This document shows positions 22,601 to 31,489 of a stretch of DNA of 64,000 nt, piece by piece; within the stretch, counting starts at the first letter, position 1, and each line of letters opens with the position of its first letter. The stretch comes from Asterias amurensis. Taxonomy: Eukaryota > Echinodermata > Asteroidea > Forcipulatida > Asteriidae. Where the stretch lies: positions 317,391 through 381,390 of the forward strand of contig NC_092657.1 of NCBI RefSeq assembly GCF_032118995.1, read 5' to 3'. A program made the position numbers and the translations under genes. The notes under the pieces were generated by a model. The model was not told the origin of the DNA. It did not search any database and worked only from the letters and a program-made list of their open reading frames with translations.

Positions 22601-25600
22601 TAGATGATCCGATCCTCATCTTGTGTCCAGGCGCTCTTCTTAATGTCAGGATTAAGATGATTGTGCCACCTTCAAAGGTAAGAAACAAATTAGAGTTGTA
22701 GTGTTTTAATATTAATGAAACTAAAGATTCAGAGACTAAATTCTTTGGAATTTCTGTGTAGTTTCTTGGCGAGAAGAGACGACAAAGGTTCTCATAATAA
22801 GCTTCAGGATTCAATGTTGTTTTGAGAGAAAGTATGAGCAGGCACTGACTAAGATTCACAGAACCTCAGCTGTATAAGCTGTAATGGTCATCTTGGAAGG
22901 CTCTAACTTGCCTCATTGAGCTGCATATAATGACACACAATGGTGGAAGCCTGTCCATTCTAGTTATGTCACATACATGTGTACAACAAAAGAACACAGC
23001 CTGAAAGGACTAAGGTGTGGAATCCAGGATTAGGCAATTACCCCCAATGGGGTTGAGTCATTGTTATTGTTGATTGCTGGAATTCATGTACAGGCATGTA
23101 TGCTTCTTTTTTGAAAGGGCAAGGGCACCAAGACATTTTCTCCTTGGTGAAGGGCACCCTATGAGGAAATTGTACATTTCTACTGGAGCATTTCAAGGGC
23201 AGCAAGGCCTCAGTGAAGTGTCACGCCTGCATGTCAAGTTATGTGGTTTAATCTCAATATTTCTTGACCTACCTTTCTCGACATTGCTTCCCACTACGGC
23301 CGATGAGAAATTTGGATATCAGTGACCAGCGTTTTGGTCCATACTGCTTGACGAGTTGAGTCACTTTATCATCCTCCTGTTATAAAATGTACAACAGTTG
23401 TTATCAAAATAAAAATGACACCCTCCAAATAATTGAATAATAATAATTTATAAAGCGCCATGTATCAAATAAATTGCTCGAAGGTGCTGTACATAAAAAA
23501 GAACACTAGATGCATTATTAAAACCTAAACAAATGCTTAAAAGATGAGACATTATTACAAATTAAACCAGGCAAAACTTCAAGAAGCTTACCTCCTTAGT
23601 CCACGGTCCTTTTACAAGGTCTGGATTTAGAGCTTTCTGCCAACGATGATAACACTGCATCTCAGAACGATCAGGAAAGAAACTTGCGATATATTTCCAG
23701 TCTTCAGACCCGTACTTGTCTATGGTTTGACGTAGAGTCTCATCCTGTGAAGCAAAATTCAAGAATGATTGACTTTTAGAGCAACTGATATACAAAAAAT
23801 AGTTAATGACCTGATGTTTGGACCCTAACAGTCTTTCTTTCTAAAGGCTAAATGACAACACAACAAACAAGTAACATAAGCAGTGAAGTGGAAATACATT
23901 CAGAAAAAGCAAGGGGTAAACAATGAATAGGGAGACAAAAGTGAGTGGAGGGAAGGGGCTGGTTTGTGGTTTTTTTTTTTTTCATTTCAATACATTTATT
24001 TCAATGTTGCCATAAAGTTACATTTGTGTACATCATTAAAGTTAATATACATGGTAATGAATAAATAATGGCAAACCACAGATGAAGTAAAGACAATAAC
24101 AATTTACACCGAAGTTGAGTAGATAATGACAAACAGGACAACATCTAGGCATAGGGTGAAGCAAAGCTTTTGTTCCCGTACCTACGGACAGACAAAAGAC
24201 GAACAAAACAAACAAATACACCAACAGACTACCACAACACTGACTTACTTACAAAACATGTACATGTATGGGTACAAAGACAAACATCATCCGGAAAATA
24301 TATCATAACTTTAACTAAGAATTAAGGACTGCTTTTAATTTTTTTGCAAATTTTGACAAAGTAAGTGCAGATTTAAGTGAATCACTGAGACTATTCCAAT
24401 ATGTAGTACCACGTTGGACAAGACTATTTCTAAATAAAGATGTTCTGTTGAAATGGACATAAAGATTTTTCTTACGAGTACTTCGAGTATCATACGAATG
24501 AATATTTGAAGTTAAGGTAAAGAAAGAGTTAAAACAAGAAGGTAATGCATTATGGTTGTATTTATACATAAATTTACCTAAGTTAAGGCGATAAAGATCA
24601 TTTAATTTTAGAAGTTTAAATTGTTCAAAAAGTGGAGCTGAATGATCATGATAACCAGCATTAGAAATGATTCGAACAGCCCGCTTTTGTAAAGTAAATA
24701 GTTTGTTACACTGAGTTGAAGAACACCCCCAAATGAGAATGCAATAGTTTAAATACGGCAGAACAAAAGAATTATAGATGGTCAATAAGATATTACTAGG
24801 TAGGAAAAACTTTAAGCGATTCATTATACCTATATGTTTAGATATTTTAATTGATACATCTTTGATATGATTTTTCCAAGTTAAATGTTCATCAATATAT
24901 ATACCTAAGAATTTCGTGACTTTCAGTTGATTCAAGTTGATACCATTTAGAACTAAGGGAATAGATTGAGTGTATTTATATTGATTTGCACAAAATATAA
25001 CATAGTTAGATTTTAGTACATTAATACATAACTTATTTGCTAAAAGCCAAGTACTTATTTTATAAAGTTCCAAGTTAAGGTTCTGAATTGCGGCATCTAC
25101 ATTATTATGACTGTACAATAAACTTGTGTCATCTGCAAATAAGCAAAATGAAATAATATCAGAGGAGTTACAGATGTCATTGATGTAAATAATAAAAAGC
25201 AAGGGACCTAACACGGAACCTTGTGGAACACCACAAAAAATAGGTTGATCAATAGAATTGACGGCATTATATGAAACAAATTGTTTTCTATTTGATAAGT
25301 AACTCTTGAACAAGTCCAAGGCTATTCCACGGATACCGTAATGTTCTAATTTACGAAGCAAAATTTCATGATTAACTGTGTCGAAAGCCTTGGACAAATC
25401 CAAAAATATACCAATAGAGATGTTCTTGTCATCAATAGCTTGTGATAATTTATTAACTACATAAGAAATTGCTAGGTCAGTTGAGCGATTTTCTCTAAAT
25501 CCAAATTGGGATTCAGACAAAATATTGTTTTTGTTTATAAAAGAGTTTAATCTAGAATAAATTAACTTTTCAAAAGTTTTCGAGAATATAGATACTACTG

Positions 25601-28600
25601 TGATGGGTCTATAGTTTTCAATATCATGCTTCTTGCCCTTTTTATGTATTGGAGTAACTTTGCCTATTTTTAACCCGTCAGGAAAAATTCCTAACGCAAA
25701 AGACATATTGAACAGCTCGGCTAATGGCTTCGCTAATGAATACCTAGCCTGTTTAATAACAAAAGAACTTAAACCGTCACAGCCCGACGCCTTACCACGA
25801 GGAATTTTGTTAAGAATATCCACTACTTCCTCTTGCGTAATAGGCGTTAAGAAAAGAGAATGTGAACATCTGTCATTCAGAAAGGATTCAAACGCTGTAT
25901 TACACAATGGGAGGTTACAAGCAAGCCTGGTGCCAATATTAACAAAGTAATCATTAAATGTATCAGCAATGTCTTTGTTATCATCTATTCTCATGTCATC
26001 CTGAATAAAATACGAGGGGTTTGGTTTTTGCTTATTCTTATTTAATAATGAATTAATTAGCTTCCATGTACCTTTCACATTGCCTTTTTCTTTATTAAAT
26101 TTTGTATTTAAGTAAGTTTTCTTTGATATTCTGATTAAAGAATGTAACTTGTTTTTGTATACAGTATAACAAGATTTATTTTCTAATGTAGGGTTTTTAA
26201 GAAATTTTTTATACAAGTAATTTTTCCTTCTTATGGATTTATAAATACCATCTGATAGCCACGGAGACTTATATTTATCATAACGGCATTTGATTTCTTG
26301 CACGGGGAAATGTTTGTTATACAATTTTTGTACATGCTTCAGGAAAATATTGTATATTTCATGAATATCAGTTGGAGACTTTAAAAAACTCCAATCAGTC
26401 TCATTTAGATCATCATTAAAACTGTTTACGTTATTCGTGTTAAAATCACGACTGACATATTTACGTTCAACCTGATTTTTTTCTTTAAATTGATCAATAA
26501 TAAGAAATACAGGTAAGTGGTCACTTATGTCAGTAACTAAAATACCAGCAGAATGGTTTAGAAAATCATTTGTTAGTATATTATCAATTAAGGTTGCACT
26601 ATAACCTGTGATTCTAGTTGGTTTGCTTATGGTGGGATAAAACGATTGAGAAGAAAGAACATTAATAAAGTTTTGTACAGTATTATCAGTATCATACTGA
26701 AGTAGATTGATATTGAAATCACCCATAATATAACACTTTTTATTCTCAGCATTAATATGACCTAAGATTTCATTGAAGTGATCAGTGAAATTATCACATG
26801 AAGCACATGGTGGTTTGTATACAATCCCAATGATAACATTTGCTTTTTGTAAATTAACAAGCTCAATAAAACAAGATTCAATTTCAGAATCATTGACAGA
26901 TAAATCGTTACGAATACTATATGCAAGATCTTGTTTTATATAAAGTGCCACCCCACCACCTCTTTTATTCTGTCTACAAAAACCTTCGACTATGTAGTTT
27001 TGAATTTGAATCAGTGGATCATGAATATCTTTTAGCCACGTTTCAGATATACCTATAACTGAGAAACGGTTTTCCAATAGGTTTACATAACTAACAATAT
27101 TTGAAATATTTTTGGGTAAACTCCGAGCGTTAATATGTAATAATTTACTATCAGTGTTACTCTTGAAGTTATCAAGGAATTGATCTTGGTCATAATAATC
27201 ATAGCCAATATCAGGGGCTTCAAAATTTAGATCTGGATCTATGCTAGTATTTGTTTGGTTCATTTAACATTTGAAGCAGCATAACATTTACAATTTAATG
27301 CAATATTTGAATATAATTGGAAACCATTGAATAAATGAAGGAGACGTAATTATGATACATTGTCTTTTACCCGAACACATAAACATACACAAACACAACA
27401 TGGAACAATGAACACAATTGTATGACATTACATTCAATGTAATCGACTATGAAGTGTGAATTTATAGTGTGAAGGTAGGTCTACTTCATGCCTCACCCCC
27501 AAGACGAAATGATTTGAACGGGCCGTCGCGTAGTTTGTACCGTATAAGTGCTGGAACAGAATACGGGATGTACGCGAAATCCACCCGCTCATCCTGCTGA
27601 ATGCGCCGCAGATGTGTTTCTCTCAATTCCTTCCTCTGCCCTCTCACTTTGGGAGTAACATCGTCAGTGATGAAGATGTTCCGGTTCTGATATTGATTCT
27701 TTTTGAGGAGTTTAGCTGCATTCTTGAGAATATGTGATTGATCGGTGGAGCGTAGGATTCTACAGTGAATAGGCCGTGGGCGCCGGGGGTCGGCAGCGGT
27801 CGATCCCGAGCCGGTGACTGGTGGTTGACCGGTGCGATGTGCACGGTCAATTTCGATGTCATCAGCACCATCGAGTTGCATGTGGTTAATCAGAAAGCCG
27901 GAGACAAACTCCTCACAGGTCCGGTGGTTAGCCTCTGCACCCTCAGGGACCCCCTGAATAACAATGTTATTGCGTCGACTTCGGTTTTGTAGGTCGTCAA
28001 TCTTATCTTCCATGCTTCGAATTATGTGGAGATTATATTCGGTCTTTTGTTTGATGAGTGTCTTGGTACTTTCGAAGCTGTCCTGAACGAATGTCACTGA
28101 TTTTGTCAGATCAATGATGTCAGTGGTATTCGAGGTAACTTGTTGTTTAACGTCCTCGAATTTCAATTCAAGGGAAGTGAGCCTCGAATTTACATCACGA
28201 ATCGACTCCAGGATCTTATCTAGCTTGCCGTTGATTGTTAACAGCTCACCACTGCAGGGACCGGTACCGCCGCCATCTTGATCAGTGTCACTCGGGCCAG
28301 GTGACGGTGGTGATGGTAAGTCCTTTCTTGTGTTCTGTTTGCTGCGAGTTGCGACTGTTTTCTTGGTTCGTTGGTTGTCAGACATGGTCAGGAGCAGTTG
28401 ATATTGCAGATTACTAGTGAAATTATGAGATTTTTACGGTATTTGGATGAATTTTGACGAATTTTGAGGGAGAGTGAAGTTCCACACGTCACACGTTCAT
28501 GGCGATATTGTTCGATATATTGTTTGACCACAAGAAGATTCAAACACAAAGGACAGTATCAAGGTGGGAAGAGGGATAACAAGTAATTAATTAGTGAATG

Positions 28601-29916
28601 AGGCACGATAAAACAGGGATATATCTGATGTAGGGAAAAGGAGAAGGCACAAACAAAGGGTTATTAGTAATTTCCTTCTATGTTTGTTGTGTTGTCATTT
28701 TAGCCTTTAAGAAGGACTCTGCTACAGTTGAAACCTCGGCCATTTACAACTTGTTTGAATTTATAGTAGGTCCTTTTGGTTGGTGTGCAGTTTGCAACAC
28801 TGCAACAGCTATTTCTTTTACTCAGATTGAAATAAAAACATAAATCCGCCTGTTTATTTTTTAAGTTTGTATAATTGAACTGACACACAAAAACCTGAAC
28901 TCTAAAAATACAAACCTCATCTTTACTCCAACGCCCTCTATTGATGAGTTTTTTGCCATTTGGATCATTTTGGGAGAAGCTGTCGTATTCCTGGTCTGTT
29001 CCATCCTCATCACTGGAGTCACTATCGTAACTGCTGCTGCAAATTCACAATGAGGAAAACAAACAATTAAAACAATTACAATTTTAGTTAATTTAGGGTC
29101 AATGTATTATACAAATCATTCATTTATTTTACTTGATTTTTATAATTTAGAAACATTTCTTCAAGTTCAATACTTCCTTGGCAAATTGGGGACGAACTGT
29201 GTAAAATGAAAACGTAAAAATGGCCTATTTACTGCAGTGTCATGCATATTACATCTTCTTGGGTCATTAATAAAGGGCTGCACTCAACAAAGGAAGAATA
29301 ACTATGTACAATGAGTAATGACAACACAATCAAATGTTAGGAAACATTCCTACATTTCTACTTACATATTATTATTACAATACAAAATTGCAAGCACAAC
29401 AAGGTAATCATATATAAAAGTACATGATGATTGATGATTATGTAATTGTAAACATACATCATTCTAATCATAGAGCAAGGATAAATAACTCAAAATCGCA
29501 ATTATATTAGATTAAAATTAAATTATACTTCTCAACCCTCAAGAGACAAGAGTCAACAAGTTCAACAATAACAAAGAAAATGAAATTGAAATGAAGAAAA
29601 AGAAGTAACCACGGAATAACTACTTATAAAATCAAGTTTTGTATGGACGCTGCTGTTGTCATTTTGTTGTCCATTTATTCAGGAGAGGCTTCACCAAAAA
29701 TATTCGTTCTACAGCATTTTGGCCATTTACAATTTCAACATTTACAACAATGAACGTGGCAGCTGCCTCGCCCCAGCGTTAAGCATTCCATTTCCATTCA
29801 TTATGATTTTGTTTGTTGTCGTAAAACGACAAGGGAAAACAACAAAAACATTACTATTATACAGCAACTTACCTGTAAAATTTTCCACCATTCATCTTGT
29901 AGAGTATTTCCTGCAT
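16682..29916 (-). CDS. MYB: MYB proto-oncogene homologue, B-Myb type (about 656 aa)
   Basis: It encodes a cell-cycle transcription factor of the animal Myb family, complete over 17 coding exons. The N-terminus is acidic and Ser/Asp-rich (residues about 15-40). Three Myb repeats follow at roughly residues 48-98, 99-150 and 151-203, each with the three spaced tryptophans (GRW..EDW..HRW; GPW..KRW..ERW; SAW..NRW..NHW). The R2R3 part ([34 protein letters not shown]) is almost invariant in the family. The C-terminal regulatory half keeps the conserved TPIKSLPFSPS, RTPTPLKNALAALE, SPNKRVRKSL and DQIFMTEAARKIL segments; the last two resemble MYBL2 more than MYB. Length is close to human MYBL2 (700 aa). 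Invertebrates usually have one such gene, acting in the Myb-MuvB/DREAM complex. A second in-frame ATG lies at 29895. It converges on CABIN1. Confidence 0.96.
17670..17692. repeat. G-rich homopolymer run in a MYB intron
   Basis: A ggggtggggt stretch runs into a long uninterrupted G run. Similar runs of G or C occur at 40777, 48881, 51356, 51464, 53566, 53666 and 58979. Confidence 0.8.
18635..18775 (-). repeat. Three in-frame 45-bp copies of a MYB exon end, each with a donor
   Basis: A 45-bp unit (plus strand: accacggaaactctaac, then gagactcgtttcattgag) is repeated three times with only one or two differences. Read on the minus strand it is the 3' end of the MYB exon starting at 18829 (SSMKRVSVRVSV) plus its GTAAGT donor. 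The donors after 18731, 18686 and 18641 are spaced exactly 45 nt, and read-through is open, so exon lengths of 99, 144 or 189 nt would all keep frame and add 0, 15 or 30 residues. Confidence 0.92.
20370..20480 (-). mobile_element. SINE fragment in a MYB intron
   Basis: In reverse it shows gtggcctagcggttaagagc and a B-box-like gggtcgagtcccag, like the head of the 3411 family. Its inner end comes within about 20 bases of the MYB exon edge at 20500, so it may form part of the splice-donor context. Confidence 0.65.
23112..23215 (+). repeat. 'gggcaccaagac' family repeat in a MYB intron
   Basis: It has gggcaccaagacattttctc and gaggaaattgtacatttcta as in the copy at 6948. It lies between the MYB exons at 22669 and 23273. 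Confidence 0.65.
24315..27263 (-). CDS. LINE ORF2: endonuclease-reverse transcriptase (982 aa)
   Basis: The N-terminal third is an apurinic-like endonuclease, with LLHINARSLPKN, the catalytic ETWL, GDFNIN and SDHLPVF motifs. The middle is a reverse transcriptase: FLDLSKAFDTVNHEILLRKL (motif A), GVPQGSVLGPLLFIIYIND (motif B) and the active-site LFADDTSLL (motif C). The C-terminus has the YWNSLSDSLK-type end common in CR1/L2/Jockey-like elements, and no RNase H domain is apparent. It performs target-primed reverse transcription of its own RNA. The ATG at 27263 gives the usual start just before the endonuclease. Confidence 0.95.
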   Translation of the reverse strand: MNQTNTSIDPDLNFEAPDIGYDYYDQDQFLDNFKSNTDSKLLHINARSLPKNISNIVSYVNLLENRFSVIGISETWLKDIHDPLIQIQNYIVEGFCRQNKRGGGVALYIKQDLAYSIRNDLSVNDSEIESCFIELVNLQKANVIIGIVYKPPCASCDNFTDHFNEILGHINAENKKCYIMGDFNINLLQYDTDNTVQNFINVLSSQSFYPTISKPTRITGYSATLIDNILTNDFLNHSAGILVTDISDHLPVFLIIDQFKEKNQVERKYVSRDFNTNNVNSFNDDLNETDWSFLKSPTDIHEIYNIFLKHVQKLYNKHFPVQEIKCRYDKYKSPWLSDGIYKSIRRKNYLYKKFLKNPTLENKSCYTVYKNKLHSLIRISKKTYLNTKFNKEKGNVKGTWKLINSLLNKNKQKPNPSYFIQDDMRIDDNKDIADTFNDYFVNIGTRLACNLPLCNTAFESFLNDRCSHSLFLTPITQEEVVDILNKIPRGKASGCDGLSSFVIKQARYSLAKPLAELFNMSFALGIFPDGLKIGKVTPIHKKGKKHDIENYRPITVVSIFSKTFEKLIYSRLNSFINKNNILSESQFGFRENRSTDLAISYVVNKLSQAIDDKNISIGIFLDLSKAFDTVNHEILLRKLEHYGIRGIALDLFKSYLSNRKQFVSYNAVNSIDQPIFCGVPQGSVLGPLLFIIYINDICNSSDIISFCLFADDTSLLYSHNNVDAAIQNLNLELYKISTWLLANKLCINVLKSNYVIFCANQYKYTQSIPLVLNGINLNQLKVTKFLGIYIDEHLTWKNHIKDVSIKISKHIGIMNRLKFFLPSNILLTIYNSFVLPYLNYCILIWGCSSTQCNKLFTLQKRAVRIISNAGYHDHSAPLFEQFKLLKLNDLYRLNLGKFMYKYNHNALPSCFNSFFTLTSNIHSYDTRSTRKKNLYVHFNRTSLFRNSLVQRGTTYWNSLSDSLKSALTLSKFAKKLKAVLNS
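27486..28385 (-). CDS. LINE ORF1: coiled-coil RNA-binding protein (299 aa)
   Basis: An N-terminal basic and Pro/Ser-rich tail (residues 1-45) is followed by a long coiled coil (about 50-135, with SIRDVNSRLTSLELKFEDVK). A folded C-terminal half begins at RSRRNNIVIQGVPEG, with DDIEIDRAHRTG and RPRPIHCRILRS. This is the layout of the L1-ORF1p/Transposase_22 type: trimeric coiled coil, RRM and C-terminal domain. It probably coats the element RNA. It lies 222 bp upstream of ORF2. Confidence 0.88.
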   Translation of the reverse strand: MSDNQRTKKTVATRSKQNTRKDLPSPPSPGPSDTDQDGGGTGPCSGELLTINGKLDKILESIRDVNSRLTSLELKFEDVKQQVTSNTTDIIDLTKSVTFVQDSFESTKTLIKQKTEYNLHIIRSMEDKIDDLQNRSRRNNIVIQGVPEGAEANHRTCEEFVSGFLINHMQLDGADDIEIDRAHRTGQPPVTGSGSTAADPRRPRPIHCRILRSTDQSHILKNAAKLLKKNQYQNRNIFITDDVTPKVRGQRKELRETHLRRIQQDERVDFAYIPYSVPALIRYKLRDGPFKSFRLGGEA

Positions 29917-30100
29917 CCAAATGTCACAAACAAAACAGATTTGGAGCTCTGTTTTACGGAAATAATGACAAAATTCTCACCGGCAACATACGATCTGGGC
30001 GTCCCAATTTAGGCCGCCATCTTATTAAATTGCGCGCGCCATGTAATGATATGCAAGACAACGCGACGCTTATTGGCTCTTGGTGACGTAATGCACGTTC
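29917..30100 (-). promoter_or_regulatory. Probable MYB promoter
   Basis: Upstream of the MYB start lies a short GC-richer stretch with a YY1-like gccgccatctt (30013-30023), an E2F-like ttgcgcgcgcc (30030-30040), an inverted CCAAT box attggct (30072-30078) and a CRE-like tgacgta (30084-30090). CCAAT, E2F and YY1 sites are typical of animal cell-cycle promoters, including MYBL2. No transcription start can be fixed from sequence alone. Confidence 0.5.
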
Positions 30101-31489
30101 AACCTCGTACAACATTGATTCGACACTCGCTCGGCCTCATGGCTCTTATACAAGGCGATTGTTAAACACTGAGCCAGAGCAAGGATAGGAGATTGTCCCT
30201 GGCAAAGGGGAGGGGGGGATGCGATGGGGGCAAGGGAGTGGGGGCGGGGCTTGGGCACGGGGGAGGGGGCATGAAGCTAAGCCAGGATTAATTGCGGCTA
30301 CACCTAGCTACGGCTATAGATTTCTGCTATCATTATATTTAGTACGTACTAGGACTCATTCAAATAACTTTTAAACCAATTGCTAAGTGCAATTATAAAA
30401 ATGTAACTTTTTTATTTCAGTATTTCTCATATAAAGTCAATCAACAATCTGTTCACACCAAAAGTACATAAAAACTGGTTGAAAATTAACAATCTAGAAA
30501 TAAAAAAGTTTTATTGTTACATCAGAAATAAATCTGTTCTCACAAGTTTAAAGAGTATTAAATTAGGTCCCTCTTCTGATCACTCACAGGCCTGCTATTG
30601 TCTACAATGCCATTCAGTGTTTAAAACACACGTGACACTTCATTCATAAGTAAAACAGTCTTCTTTTTTGCTTGTATGAACCGTTCGTATTAAACAAATT
30701 CCTCAAAGTCACTAATAACATTTAAAAAATTAAAACAACACTTTTAACACATTACAGAATTGGCAAGACAAAAACTTGTCTAGAAGAGCACAGATTTACA
30801 TAAAACTTACACGGTCTAATGATAATGGTATGGAAAACATCCCATGAAATATTTCTGTTAAGAGCATCGAAGTCACCATAGAATAGTGTGGGTTCGAATC
30901 CCGGTCGTGACACTTGTGTCCTTGAGCAAGATACTTTACTATAATTGCTTCTCTTCACCCAGGGGAATAAATGGGTACTTGCGAGGGTAGAGGTTGATAT
31001 TTTCAGAGTGCCACAGCAGCTCGGGGCTGTATACTCCCTATTGGGAGCTGAGAAAGATTAAAAAGGAATGTTATTGGCCCAATGACCAGGGCACTAATGT
31101 AAAGCGCATTGATACGGTTATTGTAAAATGCGCTATAAGAATTTGTTATTATTAAATGTCATGAGAAATAAATAAAACTAATTTCCTGTTGGAAGTTTAC
31201 TGCTCAGATAAGATAATAATAATAATAATACCATTTATATAGCGCCTTTAAGATAAGATAAGAACTTTATTATCCCACACTGGGGAAATTAAAAGCACCA
31301 GGGAAGTATTAAAAAATAGTGAGCATTTTATTTTTTGTGTGTCGATGTCATGCAAAATGTGTAATCAGTCTTTGACAACTACTAAAGGTGTCCAGTTCCT
31401 TTAAGCAGCTTCCCTTGACAAAGAGGGTTCTATTCTTGATCACTTCTTGTAGGATGAATTCGAGATGGGAGCTGAGACTACAACTTTGG
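30101..31489. other. Region between the MYB promoter and the OGFR gene end
   Basis: It contains a GA/G-rich run at 30198-30275, a SINE at 30887-31155 of the 3411 family (lacking its first head bases), and a MITE end at 31360-31402 (ctttgacaactactaaaggt, then gtccagttccttt). Otherwise it is AT-rich with no coding sequence. The 3' UTR of the minus-strand OGFR gene must begin here. Confidence 0.6.

Larger units (their letters stand above)
23970..28545 (-). mobile_element. LINE of the L2/CR1-like group, both ORFs open
   Basis: This is a non-LTR retrotransposon of about 4.6 kb in sense orientation within MYB intron 2. It has a 5' leader, ORF1 (299 codons), a 220-bp spacer and ORF2 (982 codons), with no break in either frame. 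The 3' end is marked by an A run (T run on the plus strand at 23970-23985). The 5' end was placed only roughly, and I could not find a clear target-site duplication. Intact ORFs suggest a recent insertion. Confidence 0.88.
16682..29916 (-). other. MYB: MYB exon map
   Basis: Coding exons in transcript order: 29873-29916, 28916-29036, 23592-23744, 23273-23376, 22541-22669, 22041-22143, 21819-21867, 21384-21576, 20973-21088, 20500-20633, 19974-20057, 19740-19864, 19232-19352, 18731-18829, 18108-18200, 17097-17285, 16682-16795. The sum is 1,971 nt, exactly 657 codons including the stop, and all phases agree. The donor after 20500 (GTATCC) and after 28916 (GTTTGT) are weak. The exon at 18731 has two further in-frame donors at 18686 and 18641. 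Confidence 0.88.

Noticed and set aside
22458-22859. 133-codon minus-strand frame
   Set aside because: It is an off-frame reading through the MYB exon at 22541-22669 and its introns.
25633-25950. 105-codon plus-strand frame
   Set aside because: It is antisense to the LINE reverse-transcriptase ORF.
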